This document shows positions 8,646 through 17,411 of a stretch of 64,000 bases of DNA, one piece after another. The notes beneath the pieces are model-generated. The model saw only the letters and a program-made list of their open reading frames with translations, was not told where the DNA came from and searched no databases. Position 1 is the first letter of the stretch, and each line of letters opens with the position of its first letter. Position numbers and translations under genes: made by a program. Source of the stretch: Mobiluncus sp034180645 (lineage in GTDB: Bacteria > Actinomycetota > Actinomycetes > Actinomycetales > Actinomycetaceae); contig NZ_JAXFNY010000014.1 of NCBI RefSeq assembly GCF_034180645.1, forward strand, positions 62,001-126,000, in the 5' to 3' direction.

Positions 8646-9689
8646 TTGGGCTTAAGTTACGGGAAGCTGCAGCCGCTGATGGACGATCCGGCGGTGGAAG
8701 AAATCTGGCTGAACAGTCCTTCCCAGGTGTTTTGTTCCCGCGATGGACAAGCCCACCTGACCAACCTGTTGCTGGCTGAAGACGAGGTGGAAGCCCTGGT
8801 GGAGAGGATGCTGAGAGCTTCGGGGCGGCATCTGGACTTTGTCAACCCCTGCGTGGACGCCACCTTGGAAACCGGAGAACGTTTGCACGTTGTCATTCCG
8901 CCCGTGACAGCCACCTGGTCTATCAATATCCGTAAGCACAGTGCGAAAGCGGTGCGGGTGCGGGACCTGGTCCGGCTCAACATGATGCCCGCGTGGATGG
9001 CTCGTTTTCTGGCCGAAGCGGTGCGCATCGGCCTGAATATCGTGGTGTCCGGGCCGACCCAATCGGGGAAAACCACCACGGTCCGCGCCCTGTGCGGGGA
9101 AATCCCTCCTGACCAGCGCGTCATCACTTGCGAGGAAGTGCTGGAACTGAATCTGAAAGCCCCGGACGCGGTGGCGATGCAAACCCGGAACGCTTCGATT
9201 GAAGGCCAAGGCGAGATTACTCTGCGAGATTTGGTTCGAGAAACCCTGCGGATGCGTCCCGACCGGCTCATTATCGGGGAGGTCCGCGGTGCTGAAAGCC
9301 TGGACATGCTCATCGCTCTGAACTGCGGAATCCCCGGCATGTCCACGATTCACGCCAACACCGCCCGCCAGGCGATTACGAAACTGTCGACTTTACCGCT
9401 GCTGGCGGGAGAGAATGTGACCGCAGCATTCGTGGTGCCGACCGTGGCGGGAGCCATCGACCTGGTAGTTCAGTTGCGCGGAACCTGGCAGGGCAGCCGG
9501 GCGGTGACGGAAGTGTTGGCTTTAGACGGGACCCTTCGCGATGGCCAAGTCGCGGTGCACCCGCTTTACAGTGCGCCACCCGATGGCGCTCAGCCAGCCA
9601 AGAACCCCGCGGATTTCGATTTTATTTCCGCCTTCGGTTCTCGAGCCAGCCAGTTGGCGGCTATCTGGCGGGAGGCTCCCCATGACTAG
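8646..9689 (+). CDS. tadA: TadA/CpaF pilus assembly ATPase
   Basis: This hexameric secretion ATPase of the type II/IV family would power Flp pilus assembly from the cytoplasmic face of the membrane. It has Walker A GPTQSGKTTT (residues 136-143 for the core), an Asp-box-like region with ITCEEVLELN, Walker B RPDRLIIGEVRGAE and the His-box IPGMSTIHAN. I chose the TTG at 8646 because GAGGGAG at 8631-8637 sits 8 bp upstream and the protein then begins near the usual family start. The open frame extends upstream to a TTG at 8556. The stop overlaps the tadB start. The 347-residue length is short for CpaF, which often has a longer N-terminal region. No CpaE/TadZ-like partner is visible just upstream. 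Confidence 0.88.
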   Translation: MGLSYGKLQPLMDDPAVEEIWLNSPSQVFCSRDGQAHLTNLLLAEDEVEALVERMLRASGRHLDFVNPCVDATLETGERLHVVIPPVTATWSINIRKHSAKAVRVRDLVRLNMMPAWMARFLAEAVRIGLNIVVSGPTQSGKTTTVRALCGEIPPDQRVITCEEVLELNLKAPDAVAMQTRNASIEGQGEITLRDLVRETLRMRPDRLIIGEVRGAESLDMLIALNCGIPGMSTIHANTARQAITKLSTLPLLAGENVTAAFVVPTVAGAIDLVVQLRGTWQGSRAVTEVLALDGTLRDGQVAVHPLYSAPPDGAQPAKNPADFDFISAFGSRASQLAAIWREAPHD

Positions 9690-10569
9690 CCCCTTACTGA
9701 CTCTGGTGGCAGCCTTCAGCGCGGTTTCCGGGATTTTCCTGGTGACGTTGGCACCGAGACGGCATTCGGCGCACCGAGAGAGCTCCCTGAAACGCTATTG
9801 GGCACAGTGCCGTACCCGCTTCAACGACATCACCGCGGTGAGCGGAACACGCATTGGGTTGGAACAGTTCCTGGCGCTGTCCCTCCTGGCGGGGGTGTCA
9901 GCAGGGATTTGCCTCACCTTGGTCACCGGACTGGTGATGGTTGGGTGGTTGGCTGGGCTGCTAGCCGCGTATCTGCCATTTTTGGGACTGCAGAGCAAAC
10001 TGCATTCCGTGCAGGGTCAGCGCGGCAAAGCCTGGCCGAACCTGGCGGATAATCTGGTTTCCGGGGTGCGGGCCGGGCTGAGTTTGGGTGAAACGCTCCT
10101 GGAAGTCGCCGCGAGAGCCCCAAAGTCGCTGCGGGTGCCTTTTGCCCATTTCGCGGCCGATTATCGGGCGGGCGGCAACCTCGATGCCTCCCTAAAAATC
10201 TTGAAGCATGAACTGGCCGATCCGGTGGGGGATCGTATCGTCGAAGCACTGCGTTTAGCTGCACAAGTGGGGGGCAACGACTTGGTGGTTCTGTTGGAGG
10301 ATTTGGGTGCTATGCTCCGTGCAGAGGAACGAACTCGTGGGGAAGTGCTGGCACGCCAATCTTGGACCGTGACCGGGGCGCGGCTGGCTGCCGCTTCTCC
10401 GTGGATTATCTTGGCACTGCTGTTGAGTCGTCCGGGTACGTTAGAGGTGTATTCCACATCGGTCGGCTCCATGATTTTGCTGGTGGGGGCGTTAGTTTCG
10501 GCGCTGGCGTACATTTTGATGCTGCGGCTGGGACGCCTCGAAGTCAGTCCGCGCACGATGCGGGAGTAG
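9682..10569 (+). CDS. tadB: TadB-like pilus inner-membrane platform protein
   Basis: This 295-residue integral membrane protein belongs to the type II secretion F family and would form part of the platform that the TadA ATPase drives. There is a hydrophobic N-terminal segment, a pair of helices near residues 60-105, a cytoplasmic T2SSF domain containing GVRAGLSLGETLLEVA and LRLAAQVGGNDLVVLLEDLG, and two C-terminal helices. The ATG at 9682 lies inside the end of tadA, 8 bp before its last base, and follows a GGGAGG site at 9670-9675. That supports translational coupling and rules out the longer frame beginning at 9541. TadC follows after 3 bp. Confidence 0.85.
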   Translation: MTSPLLTLVAAFSAVSGIFLVTLAPRRHSAHRESSLKRYWAQCRTRFNDITAVSGTRIGLEQFLALSLLAGVSAGICLTLVTGLVMVGWLAGLLAAYLPFLGLQSKLHSVQGQRGKAWPNLADNLVSGVRAGLSLGETLLEVAARAPKSLRVPFAHFAADYRAGGNLDASLKILKHELADPVGDRIVEALRLAAQVGGNDLVVLLEDLGAMLRAEERTRGEVLARQSWTVTGARLAAASPWIILALLLSRPGTLEVYSTSVGSMILLVGALVSALAYILMLRLGRLEVSPRTMRE

Positions 10570-10572
10570 ACC

Positions 10573-11484
10573 GTGGAGAACTCTTTGACCTGGATTATCG
10601 GCAGCCTCGCTATCATTGCTGGGAGTGGGCTTATCGGGGTATGTCTGGGGCCCTGGATTGGTCAAGGATCCTTTCCGACTTGGCGAATCACTCCTTATGT
10701 TCAGGCCGACCTGACTGTTATGGCGGCTTCTCGCGGTGATGGATTGCCGGATGGCCCTTTTCTCCATAACAGCATGACCAGGTTTCTCACGTTTATCAGC
10801 CCCTCCAAAGATTCTGTCGAGCGCAGGCTGCAACTGGCGGGTTTGCCCGGGGACGTGCGCGGATTTCGTCGCTCCCAACTGCGATGGACCCTGTCACTGG
10901 GAGGCGTGGCGGTGATTGTCAGCCTCCTGGGAGTTTTGGGGAAAACCTTGCCGATTTTTGGGGCTTTCGTGGTGTTGACCTGTTTTGTGTTGGCGGGATT
11001 GCTGATTCCCGATTACAGGCTTACGGGCGCGGCGCGGCGTCGCCAACTGCATTTGAATCAAGAACTGCCCGACGTCATCGAGCTGTTGGCGCTGGCGGTG
11101 GGAGCCGGAGAACCTCTCTATGGAGCTTTGCACCGGGTATCCGCCCGATGCACCGATGTCGCCGGTCAGGAGTTGGAAAAAATCTTGGCCGCGGCCGATA
11201 ACGGAGATTCTTTGGCTCCCAGTTTGACTGCAGCTCGAGCCCGCAACGATTCCGAAATCCTCGCGCACCTCATTGATGCCATTGTTTCCGCGTTGGAACG
11301 CGGTTCTCCCTTGGCGGGCGTGCTGCGTTCCCAAGTGGCGGATTCACGAGCGGTGGCGCGAACCCAGTTGCTCACGGAGGGTGGGAAGAAAGAAGTCCTC
11401 ATGATGGTGCCGGTCGTGTTCTTAATTTTGCCGCTCACCGTGGTTTTCGCCCTCTATCCCGGGTTGGTAGCTCTACAGCTGTAA
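10573..11484 (+). CDS. tadC: TadC-like pilus inner-membrane platform protein
   Basis: This 303-residue second F-family protein would pair with TadB in the inner-membrane platform. It has an N-terminal membrane helix, two central helices near residues 105-155 (LGGVAVIVSLLGVLGK and a Phe/Val-rich segment), the T2SSF core with PDVIELLALAVGAGEPLYGAL, and a C-terminal helix ending the protein. It starts with GTG 3 bp after tadB, with GGGAG in the tadB tail as ribosome site. A 31-bp gap separates it from the pilin gene. Confidence 0.85.
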   Translation: MENSLTWIIGSLAIIAGSGLIGVCLGPWIGQGSFPTWRITPYVQADLTVMAASRGDGLPDGPFLHNSMTRFLTFISPSKDSVERRLQLAGLPGDVRGFRRSQLRWTLSLGGVAVIVSLLGVLGKTLPIFGAFVVLTCFVLAGLLIPDYRLTGAARRRQLHLNQELPDVIELLALAVGAGEPLYGALHRVSARCTDVAGQELEKILAAADNGDSLAPSLTAARARNDSEILAHLIDAIVSALERGSPLAGVLRSQVADSRAVARTQLLTEGGKKEVLMMVPVVFLILPLTVVFALYPGLVALQL

Positions 11485-11515
11485 ATAGTCAAAATAACAA
11501 TCGAAAGGAAAAAAC

Positions 11516-11701
11516 ATGCAAAAACTCCGCGCTTTGCGAAACTTTGTATACACCCGTCTGCAGGCCGAAGACGGCGACGTTCCCGGCTGGGTGATGGTGA
11601 CCCTGATGACCGCGGGGCTGGTGGTGGCCCTGTCGGCGGTAGCCTTGCCCGCTTTAACGAATCTGTTTAACGATGCCATAGCCCATGTCTCGGCTCTCTG
11701 A
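11516..11701 (+). CDS. flp: Flp-type major pilin (small hydrophobic pilin)
   Basis: This 61-residue protein has a basic N-terminal segment of about 17 residues, a Glu-Asp-Gly-Asp turn and a single hydrophobic helix from about residue 25 to 45. That is the plan of a class III prepilin whose mature part is one helix. It lacks a canonical G-(I/L/V)-x-x-x-E-Y processing site; the closest counterpart is AEDGDVPGW. It sits exactly where the Flp pilin is found in actinobacterial tad clusters, between tadC and tadE, with a good AAAGGA site. The next gene starts inside its last codons. The prepilin peptidase that would process it is not in this window. Confidence 0.7.
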   Translation: MQKLRALRNFVYTRLQAEDGDVPGWVMVTLMTAGLVVALSAVALPALTNLFNDAIAHVSAL

Positions 11702-12140
11702 GTGCCGAGTATCCCGCAGTCAGCACTTGTGGACGCGTTGGCGGGGGGAGTCCGGTTCGGAGCCGGCCAGTTTCGCTCTCGTCATGCCGCTGGTACTGAT
11801 TCTGGTGCTGGGGTTGATGCAGCTGGCGTTGGCCCTGTGGGTGCACACGACTTTGATTGATGCGGCCGGGGCAGGGGCGCACGCGGCAGCGCTGGCGGGT
11901 GCCCCTGCGAGCGCCGCCGATGACACTGTGCGCAGTGTTCTGGCCTCGACTTTAGGTCCCGACTACGTGCATACGGTCAGCGCCGAGCGCGTGACTCTGA
12001 CGACGCTCAGCGGCCCCTACTCCACCTCGGACCTGGAAGTAATGGAGGTACGGGTAAAGGCTCCTATGCCGGTTATTGGCCTGTTCGAAGCGGGGGACTT
12101 GACCGCGGTGGGTCACGCGGTAATAGAGGAGGGGCCGTGA
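11685..12140 (+). CDS. tadE: TadE-like minor pilin / pseudopilin
   Basis: This 151-residue protein has a basic leader, the TadE-type sequence SEPASFALVMPLVLILVLGL and one membrane helix near residues 30-55, followed by an extracytoplasmic beta-rich domain. The Ala-rich ASEPASFA stretch is the likely counterpart of the TadE prepilin motif. It overlaps the pilin gene by 17 bp and the next gene by 4 bp (GTGA), so it is part of one tightly coupled operon. TadE proteins are thought to be minor pilus components or assembly factors. Confidence 0.75.
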   Translation: MSRLSECRVSRSQHLWTRWRGESGSEPASFALVMPLVLILVLGLMQLALALWVHTTLIDAAGAGAHAAALAGAPASAADDTVRSVLASTLGPDYVHTVSAERVTLTTLSGPYSTSDLEVMEVRVKAPMPVIGLFEAGDLTAVGHAVIEEGP

Positions 12141-12601
12141 AGCGCTCATCCAACCGAAACCGGCCGAAGTTCGTTTCTCGCTTGGCTCGTGAGGAATCTG
12201 GCGAGGCCACCTTGGAGTTTGTGGGTATCACCATGATGCTCCTGATACCGCTGGTGTACCTGATTTTGGCTTTCTTTCAGATTCAATCTGGTCTGTACGC
12301 GGCCGAGGCCGGAGCAGCCGGAGCAGCGCGTATCCTCACGTTGCATCCCGAAACGGGGGTTGACTCAGCCAGTTTGGCGGTGCAAATGGCGGCCGCTGAC
12401 CAAGGTTTACCGGCGGGGCAGGCACAGTACACTCTGGACTGCGTGACTGGACCGTGCCCTGCCGCGGGTTCGCGCGGTATCGTCCACGTTAGTGTGGAAG
12501 TCCCCCTGCCGCTGGTGGGAACGACGCTGCAGGGTTCCTTTCCCGCTTCCTTGCCGCTGAGCGCGGATCATCCGATTCAGTGGGGCGAGCATGGGGCTTA
12601 G
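12137..12601 (+). CDS. TadE/TadF-like minor pilin
   Basis: This 154-residue protein has a strongly basic first 18 residues, EESGEATLEFVGITMMLLIP as the TadE-type processing and helix-start signal, one membrane helix to about residue 55 and an external domain with two Cys (LDCVTGPCP) that could pair. It begins at a GTG overlapping the tadE stop as GTGA, with GAGGAGGGG directly upstream. It is the second of three related single-helix proteins in the operon. TadF is a fair label, but sequence alone does not separate TadE from TadF. Confidence 0.72.
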   Translation: MKRSSNRNRPKFVSRLAREESGEATLEFVGITMMLLIPLVYLILAFFQIQSGLYAAEAGAAGAARILTLHPETGVDSASLAVQMAAADQGLPAGQAQYTLDCVTGPCPAAGSRGIVHVSVEVPLPLVGTTLQGSFPASLPLSADHPIQWGEHGA

Positions 12602-13106
12602 GAAATGGCACAAGGGAGGGACAAAGTCCCATCGATTTGCCCCCCGGTTCGACCGTCTTGGTGGTGAGGACGGCCGCATCATGCTGTTGGGGTTGGCCGC
12701 TTGCGTGCTGCTCTGTGTGATTATCCTGATGAGCATGGCGCTGTCCGGGGTGTATCTGGAACAGCGGCGCTTACAGCGTCTGGCAGACCAGACCGCATCG
12801 ATGGCAGCTTCCAACATCGCGGATGCTGCCTACTATCAAAATGGAATTGTTGACGGCGTCCCTCTGGAAATCGAACCGGATCACGCCTCGGAACGCGCTG
12901 CCGAATACCTCTCAGGGGCGGCAATAGGCACGAACTCTGGCTTGCAGGGAATTGACCTGGTAGATGTCAACGTGGAATCGACCCGGGTACAGGTAACTTT
13001 GCAGGCCACCGGCAAAATTCCGCTGGTGGTTCCGCTCATCAGTTCCCTGACCCAGGTCGAACTCACAGCTACCGGGGCGGCCTCGCTGAAGGCCAGCTTC
13101 GGCTAG
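12591..13106 (+). CDS. TadG-like / Rv3657-type pilus-assembly protein
   Basis: This 171-residue protein has a basic N-terminus, EDGRIMLLG followed by a hydrophobic helix (about residues 30-52), and then a helix with RLQRLADQTASMAASNIADAAYY, the pattern typical of TadE/TadG-like proteins where Ala-rich heptads follow the membrane anchor. It starts 11 bp before the end of the preceding gene and closes the tad operon. It converges on the FtsX permease gene with only 11 bp between stops, leaving no room for a dedicated terminator. Confidence 0.65.
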   Translation: MGLRKWHKGGTKSHRFAPRFDRLGGEDGRIMLLGLAACVLLCVIILMSMALSGVYLEQRRLQRLADQTASMAASNIADAAYYQNGIVDGVPLEIEPDHASERAAEYLSGAAIGTNSGLQGIDLVDVNVESTRVQVTLQATGKIPLVVPLISSLTQVELTATGAASLKASFG

Positions 13107-13117
13107 CCGCCCCACCT

Positions 13118-15832
13118 TCAGTCGTGAGCCAGCGCCTCGACCGGCGTGACCCGCGCTGCTGCCCGCGCCGGACCAATCGAAGCCAACAGCGCCACCACGA
13201 TGGTCAGCGCCGCAGCCGCGATAGCTAACGGGGGTACCACAATAACTTGTGCGGAGGCCAGTTCCGTCACCGGCAGGGCATTGATGCCCGCTATGGCGTA
13301 ACCCAAACCGGCCAATACGCCTACGACCAGTGCCCCGAGAGCCGTCAGCAAGGCTTCGATGGCGAGCATTCCTTGCAGGCGTCCCTTCGTCATGCCCAAG
13401 GCTCGCAACATCCCATTTTCTCGCCGGCGTTCCATCACCGAGAGAGCCAAAGTGTTCGCCACCCCAACCAGCGCAACCAACACGGATACTCCCAGCATCG
13501 CGAAAGCGCCCCACATCAATCCTTGTGTTATCTGGGTAAACATGGCTCGGTCGGGTGCGGAACCAGTGATGTAGGCATCCTGCTCAGAGGCAGCTGGAAT
13601 ATCCGAAGCGAGCTGCTCAATGTCAGAAAAGCTGCAATCCGGGGAAATCCGCATCAGCAGAACGCGAGGCGCCAGCACCGTGGCATTACGCTCAAGTTCC
13701 TGGTCAGCGTGGGTTTGTGCGGGGCGGACCACCTGGGTGGAACTGGCTAGGCCAGCCAAATCCTGAGGGTTCAGGGAGATGAAATCCAGGGGAGTTTTCT
13801 CAGCCGTGAGTTTCAGCACCTTATCCCCGCTACGGACGGCATAAGGCTTGCCTACTTCCTCATCGCTCAACTGCGGAATGCCTACATGACCTGGAGCAAT
13901 TACCGGAATTTGACTGTGCGAAATGGCCGAGAAATCTTTAGATTCCAATAGAAGCTCCCGGTAATTTGCATCCGGTTCACAAGGTTCGCTCGTCGCGGCA
14001 ATGACGCAGCCTCCGTTTTCATCCTGAGTCAGCTTTTCTGGCTGAGACAATAATTGCTGGGCTTTTTCGTATTCTCCCCAGGGGAAAGCGCTTCCCAACA
14101 GCCCATTTACGGCGATGGTGTGTTCCAAACCGGAAGTGGCTTTCACGTTGGCGATGGTGGTTTGACTCAACGGTTCGCCCTCCGAAACGAGCTGCAGGTC
14201 TACCGGAGTATGTTCGTCGATGAGTTTTTTGCCGGTAGCGTCTACCGAGGCCGCCCCGACCAGCAGCAGTACCATCAAGGTAATACCTAAGGTCAAGGCC
14301 GCGCCGGTAGCTCCGGTACGCCGCGGGTTACGCCCCGTATTCTCCGCCGCCAAACGCCACGTCACCGCCGCGGGGGAACTGAACACACCCAAAGCGGAAG
14401 TTACGTAGGGCAAAACGATGGAAGTCAGCATGACCAGCCCCAGGAAGGAAATCATTCCGGCAAACATAGCTGTCAGGAAGAAGTTGGAGGTGTAGGTATC
14501 CATGTCTCCCTGCTCTGAGACGCTCATCATCAACCGATGGTTCTGGAGGGTGGCGTAGACCATGGTGGCAGTGCCGCCAAAGAACAGAATGGAACCAAAA
14601 ATGGCGCGAACCGTCCGGTGCTTGCGCCGCCGACTGAGCTTGTCCTCCGTCGCCAGAGCCTCAATCGGGGTGACCTGGGCGACCCGGCGGGACGGGGCAA
14701 ACCCGGCCAGGAAAGAAATCACGGTACCACAGAGGAATCCCGCCAGCAGGCTTTGCCAGTTCAAAACGGTGAAAGCCTGACCCCAAGTGTCGGCGAGGTT
14801 GGCAATTCGGCACGCTATGGCCGAAAAAATCACACCTGCCAAGACTCCGAGAACCGCGGAAACGGCTCCTACCAGTAATGTCTCGCGGGCCACCAGGGAA
14901 CGGAGTTGACCGGAGGTAGCACCGACCGCCCGCAACAGAGCCAGTTGGCGCCGTCGGCGGGCAAACAGCACGTTGTAAGTCACCGACACGACAATAATGG
15001 CGGTAACGCCAGCGATAAGCGGGAACACCAAGGCCAACACGAGCAGGACGTCCTGTCCGCCCACCATGGTATCCACGGCACGATCCAAGTATTGATCCGC
15101 GGTGAACACCTCATAGTAACCCGCGTCAGGAATGTGGGAGATCAACTCTTTCAGTTCGGCCTTGGCTGCATCCAGGTGTGTGGCGCCGACCCCCGAAATC
15201 AGCACAATATTAGCCAAATAATCGTCCCCAGCCCAAGCCTTCACCAGGGAATCGGTAACGTAGCTGGTGGGGAACGCGCCGGGACGGGCTTTATAGATAC
15301 CGCTGACCTTGAGCGGCACCGTCCTGGTGTCATCTGTGGCAGAATCGTAAATTTCCGCGTTGAGCGTATCCCCGACTTTAACCCCGAGGGTCTTGGCATT
15401 GGACTGTTCGATACCGATTTCAGTTTCAGAGCTGGGCCGCTTTCCCTCCACGACCGAGCTGGGGTCGAACACGGGATTGCCCAGCCCCAATACCGAGGCA
15501 GACACGGTTTTGCGATTTGCGGACAAATCCAGGCTCATGGCGGACCGAGTCAGGATTTTCCACTCCGGGTGGGCCTTATGGGCTTGGTCCGCGACCTTTT
15601 GCAGGTAGTCCGGTTCGGGATCCTCACCGTCGTAGGGAACTCCGTTGGGAGTCGAGACAATCAGGTCAGCACCGGCAGCTTCCTCCGTAAGGTTGCGAGA
15701 CAAAGTCATCTTGAGCCCCTCGGTCAACCCTAGGCAGGTCAACAGAAACGCTACGGCCAAGGCAATCGCCAAGGCAGTGGCGGCGTAGCTTTTCACGTTC
15801 TTGCGCAAATCTGCGCGCAGAATTCCTTTCAT
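13118..15832 (-). CDS. FtsX/MacB-type ABC transporter permease
   Basis: This 904-residue membrane protein has two FtsX-type permease domains. An N-terminal helix is followed by a large external domain (about residues 45-260), three helices near 270-390, a helix and second external domain, and three helices in the last 130 residues containing the family hallmark RRRENGMLRALGMTKGRLQGM. The matching first-domain motif is RRRQLALLRAVGATSGQLRSL. With the ATPase encoded 3 bp upstream, it would form a mechanotransmission-type transporter that extrudes lipids, peptides or antibiotics, or acts on cell-wall enzymes. The substrate is unknown. A MarR gene at the head of the cluster suggests inducible control. 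Confidence 0.85.
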   Translation of the reverse strand: MKGILRADLRKNVKSYAATALAIALAVAFLLTCLGLTEGLKMTLSRNLTEEAAGADLIVSTPNGVPYDGEDPEPDYLQKVADQAHKAHPEWKILTRSAMSLDLSANRKTVSASVLGLGNPVFDPSSVVEGKRPSSETEIGIEQSNAKTLGVKVGDTLNAEIYDSATDDTRTVPLKVSGIYKARPGAFPTSYVTDSLVKAWAGDDYLANIVLISGVGATHLDAAKAELKELISHIPDAGYYEVFTADQYLDRAVDTMVGGQDVLLVLALVFPLIAGVTAIIVVSVTYNVLFARRRRQLALLRAVGATSGQLRSLVARETLLVGAVSAVLGVLAGVIFSAIACRIANLADTWGQAFTVLNWQSLLAGFLCGTVISFLAGFAPSRRVAQVTPIEALATEDKLSRRRKHRTVRAIFGSILFFGGTATMVYATLQNHRLMMSVSEQGDMDTYTSNFFLTAMFAGMISFLGLVMLTSIVLPYVTSALGVFSSPAAVTWRLAAENTGRNPRRTGATGAALTLGITLMVLLLVGAASVDATGKKLIDEHTPVDLQLVSEGEPLSQTTIANVKATSGLEHTIAVNGLLGSAFPWGEYEKAQQLLSQPEKLTQDENGGCVIAATSEPCEPDANYRELLLESKDFSAISHSQIPVIAPGHVGIPQLSDEEVGKPYAVRSGDKVLKLTAEKTPLDFISLNPQDLAGLASSTQVVRPAQTHADQELERNATVLAPRVLLMRISPDCSFSDIEQLASDIPAASEQDAYITGSAPDRAMFTQITQGLMWGAFAMLGVSVLVALVGVANTLALSVMERRRENGMLRALGMTKGRLQGMLAIEALLTALGALVVGVLAGLGYAIAGINALPVTELASAQVIVVPPLAIAAAALTIVVALLASIGPARAAARVTPVEALAHD

Positions 15833-15835
15833 CTC

Positions 15836-16636
15836 TCACGCCACCTTCGCGATGTCTGCGGGTTCGGGGTGATGCAAATCGTGCACAATCATTCCGTCAC
15901 GGACAATCAAGACCCGGTCCCCGGTCGTGGCGGCGTGCTGGTCATGGGTGACCATCACCACGGTTTGCCCGAAGTTATCGACCGCCGCGCGCAGCAGGTT
16001 CAGGACTTCAGCAGAAGACGCCGTGTCCAGGTTCCCGGTCGGTTCGTCAGCGACCAGCATGGCGGGGCGGGATAGTAGGGCTCGCGCGACTGCGACGCGC
16101 TGTACCTGGCCGCCGGACAGTTCGTAAGGCTTGTGGTTCAGTCGGGTGGTGAGGTCCAACCCGGTGACGATTTGGTCGAACCAGTGCCGGTCTATCGGCT
16201 TATTCGCCAGGCGTAGCGGCAGCTCGATATTGGCCCCCGCGCTCAAGGTCGGAACCAGGTTAAACGACTGGAACACGAACCCTACGTTGTCGCGGCGCCA
16301 CAGGGTCAGGGGCTTGTCTTTCAGCTTCGTGATGTCCATGCGGTTGACCGTGATAGAACCGGAAGTGACCGCGTCCAAACCGGCTAGGACGTGCAGCAGC
16401 GTGGATTTACCGGAACCGGAGGGGCCCATGATGACCGTGAATTCGCGGGCGTTAATATCTACGTCGATCCCGCGCAACGCCTCAACTCGCGTGCCTTTTT
16501 CCCCGTAAACTTTCGTGACTTCACGCAGCTGAGCTACCGGGACAGTCGGGATGTTCATCTCGGCATTGGTCACAAGGGGGGAGGGGGGCGTCACCGGGGT
16601 GAACGGGGTGTCGGCGGGGCTATTCGGGGAGGACAT
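15836..16636 (-). CDS. ABC transporter ATP-binding protein (MacB/LolD type)
   Basis: This 266-residue ATPase is the partner of the adjacent FtsX-type permease. It shows Walker A GPSGSGKST, signature LSGGQVQRVAVARALL, Walker B MLVADEPTGNLD and the switch His in VTHDQHAA. An N-terminal Pro/Thr-rich stretch of about 35 residues precedes the ATPase domain. I chose the ATG whose first base is 16636 because GAAAGG lies 6 bp upstream; an in-frame TTG two codons earlier is less likely. The stop is 3 bp before the permease start. Confidence 0.9.
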   Translation of the reverse strand: MSSPNSPADTPFTPVTPPSPLVTNAEMNIPTVPVAQLREVTKVYGEKGTRVEALRGIDVDINAREFTVIMGPSGSGKSTLLHVLAGLDAVTSGSITVNRMDITKLKDKPLTLWRRDNVGFVFQSFNLVPTLSAGANIELPLRLANKPIDRHWFDQIVTGLDLTTRLNHKPYELSGGQVQRVAVARALLSRPAMLVADEPTGNLDTASSAEVLNLLRAAVDNFGQTVVMVTHDQHAATTGDRVLIVRDGMIVHDLHHPEPADIAKVA

Positions 16637-16702
16637 AATCAACCTTTCGCTAGAGTTCTTAACTGAAATCCAGCGTAGCTAGGCCAAAACTAATAGGCTA
16701 TG

Positions 16703-16725
16703 GGGGTTTACCCTGAAAAAACCCC
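16703..16725. promoter_or_regulatory. Inverted repeat in the ABC-ATPase promoter region
   Basis: GGGGTTT (16703-16709) and AAACCCC (16719-16725) form a 7-bp inverted repeat with a 9-bp spacer between the marR stop and the ATPase start. On the minus strand a possible promoter, TTTTCA, 18 bp, TATTAG, runs through it. It could be a MarR operator or, since it contains a T6 run, an attenuator after marR. Both readings are inferred. Confidence 0.3.
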
Positions 16726-16752
16726 GATGCGTCCCTGAGTCGGTTGAGGTCT

Positions 16753-17226
16753 CTAGGGTTCCGGTTTTTCCAGGTGGCTGCGCATACTGGACAGCACGCG
16801 GCGCATCGCGTTTAAATCTGATTGCGAAACCCGGCCAGCAAACAGTTCACGTACCACTTTCATCTGAACCTGCGCCGCGGCTTCGTAAGCGTTCAACCCT
16901 TTGGTCGACAGGCAAGCATTGCGGGTGCGTTTATCCGCACCTTGGCACAGCCGATTCAGCCAGCCCTTTTTCTCCATCTCACCGAGTCGATAGTTCAATC
17001 GAGAGGGCGAAAATACCGTTTGCCTGGCAAGTTCACCGAGTTGCAGTTTCTTTTCCGGAGCGTTAGCCAAAGCCGTCAAGATGGAATATTGAGGCAGGTC
17101 GAAGCCGCATTGTTCCTTGAGAGCATAGTCAATCTCTAAATTGAGCATTTGGGAAAACTTAAAAAAGTCTTCCCAGATTTCTTCGGGCGTAGCGTCCGGT
17201 GTGTATGGAGAATCGTTGCGAACCAA
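16753..17226 (-). CDS. MarR-family transcriptional regulator
   Basis: This 157-residue protein has the winged-helix layout of MarR: LPQYSILTALANAP leading into the recognition region LGELARQTVFSPSRLNYRLGEME, then a wing with GWLNRLCQGADKRTRNACLS, and terminal dimerisation helices. It would bind DNA as a dimer and respond to small ligands. It is upstream of, and on the same strand as, the ABC transporter genes, so it most likely controls them and itself. The start is a TTG at 17226 with GAGAGG 8 bp upstream; no ATG is available. The 185 bp before it is unusually AT-rich and probably contains its promoter. Confidence 0.85.
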   Translation of the reverse strand: MVRNDSPYTPDATPEEIWEDFFKFSQMLNLEIDYALKEQCGFDLPQYSILTALANAPEKKLQLGELARQTVFSPSRLNYRLGEMEKKGWLNRLCQGADKRTRNACLSTKGLNAYEAAAQVQMKVVRELFAGRVSQSDLNAMRRVLSSMRSHLEKPEP

Positions 17227-17411
17227 CGTGAAGGCCTCTCGGAACTCGGTAATCCTAATGGTTGTTTTGTTATTGTTCTACAAACGGTGCAGTTTTCCAA
17301 TCTTTTGATTACATATTTACTAATAATTGAATCTTTCTTTAGGATGGCCCTTCGCGAATGCGTCGTGCCCTTCCGGGTGGAAAACCTGACTGGAACTGAC
17401 TTTTGCACAGG

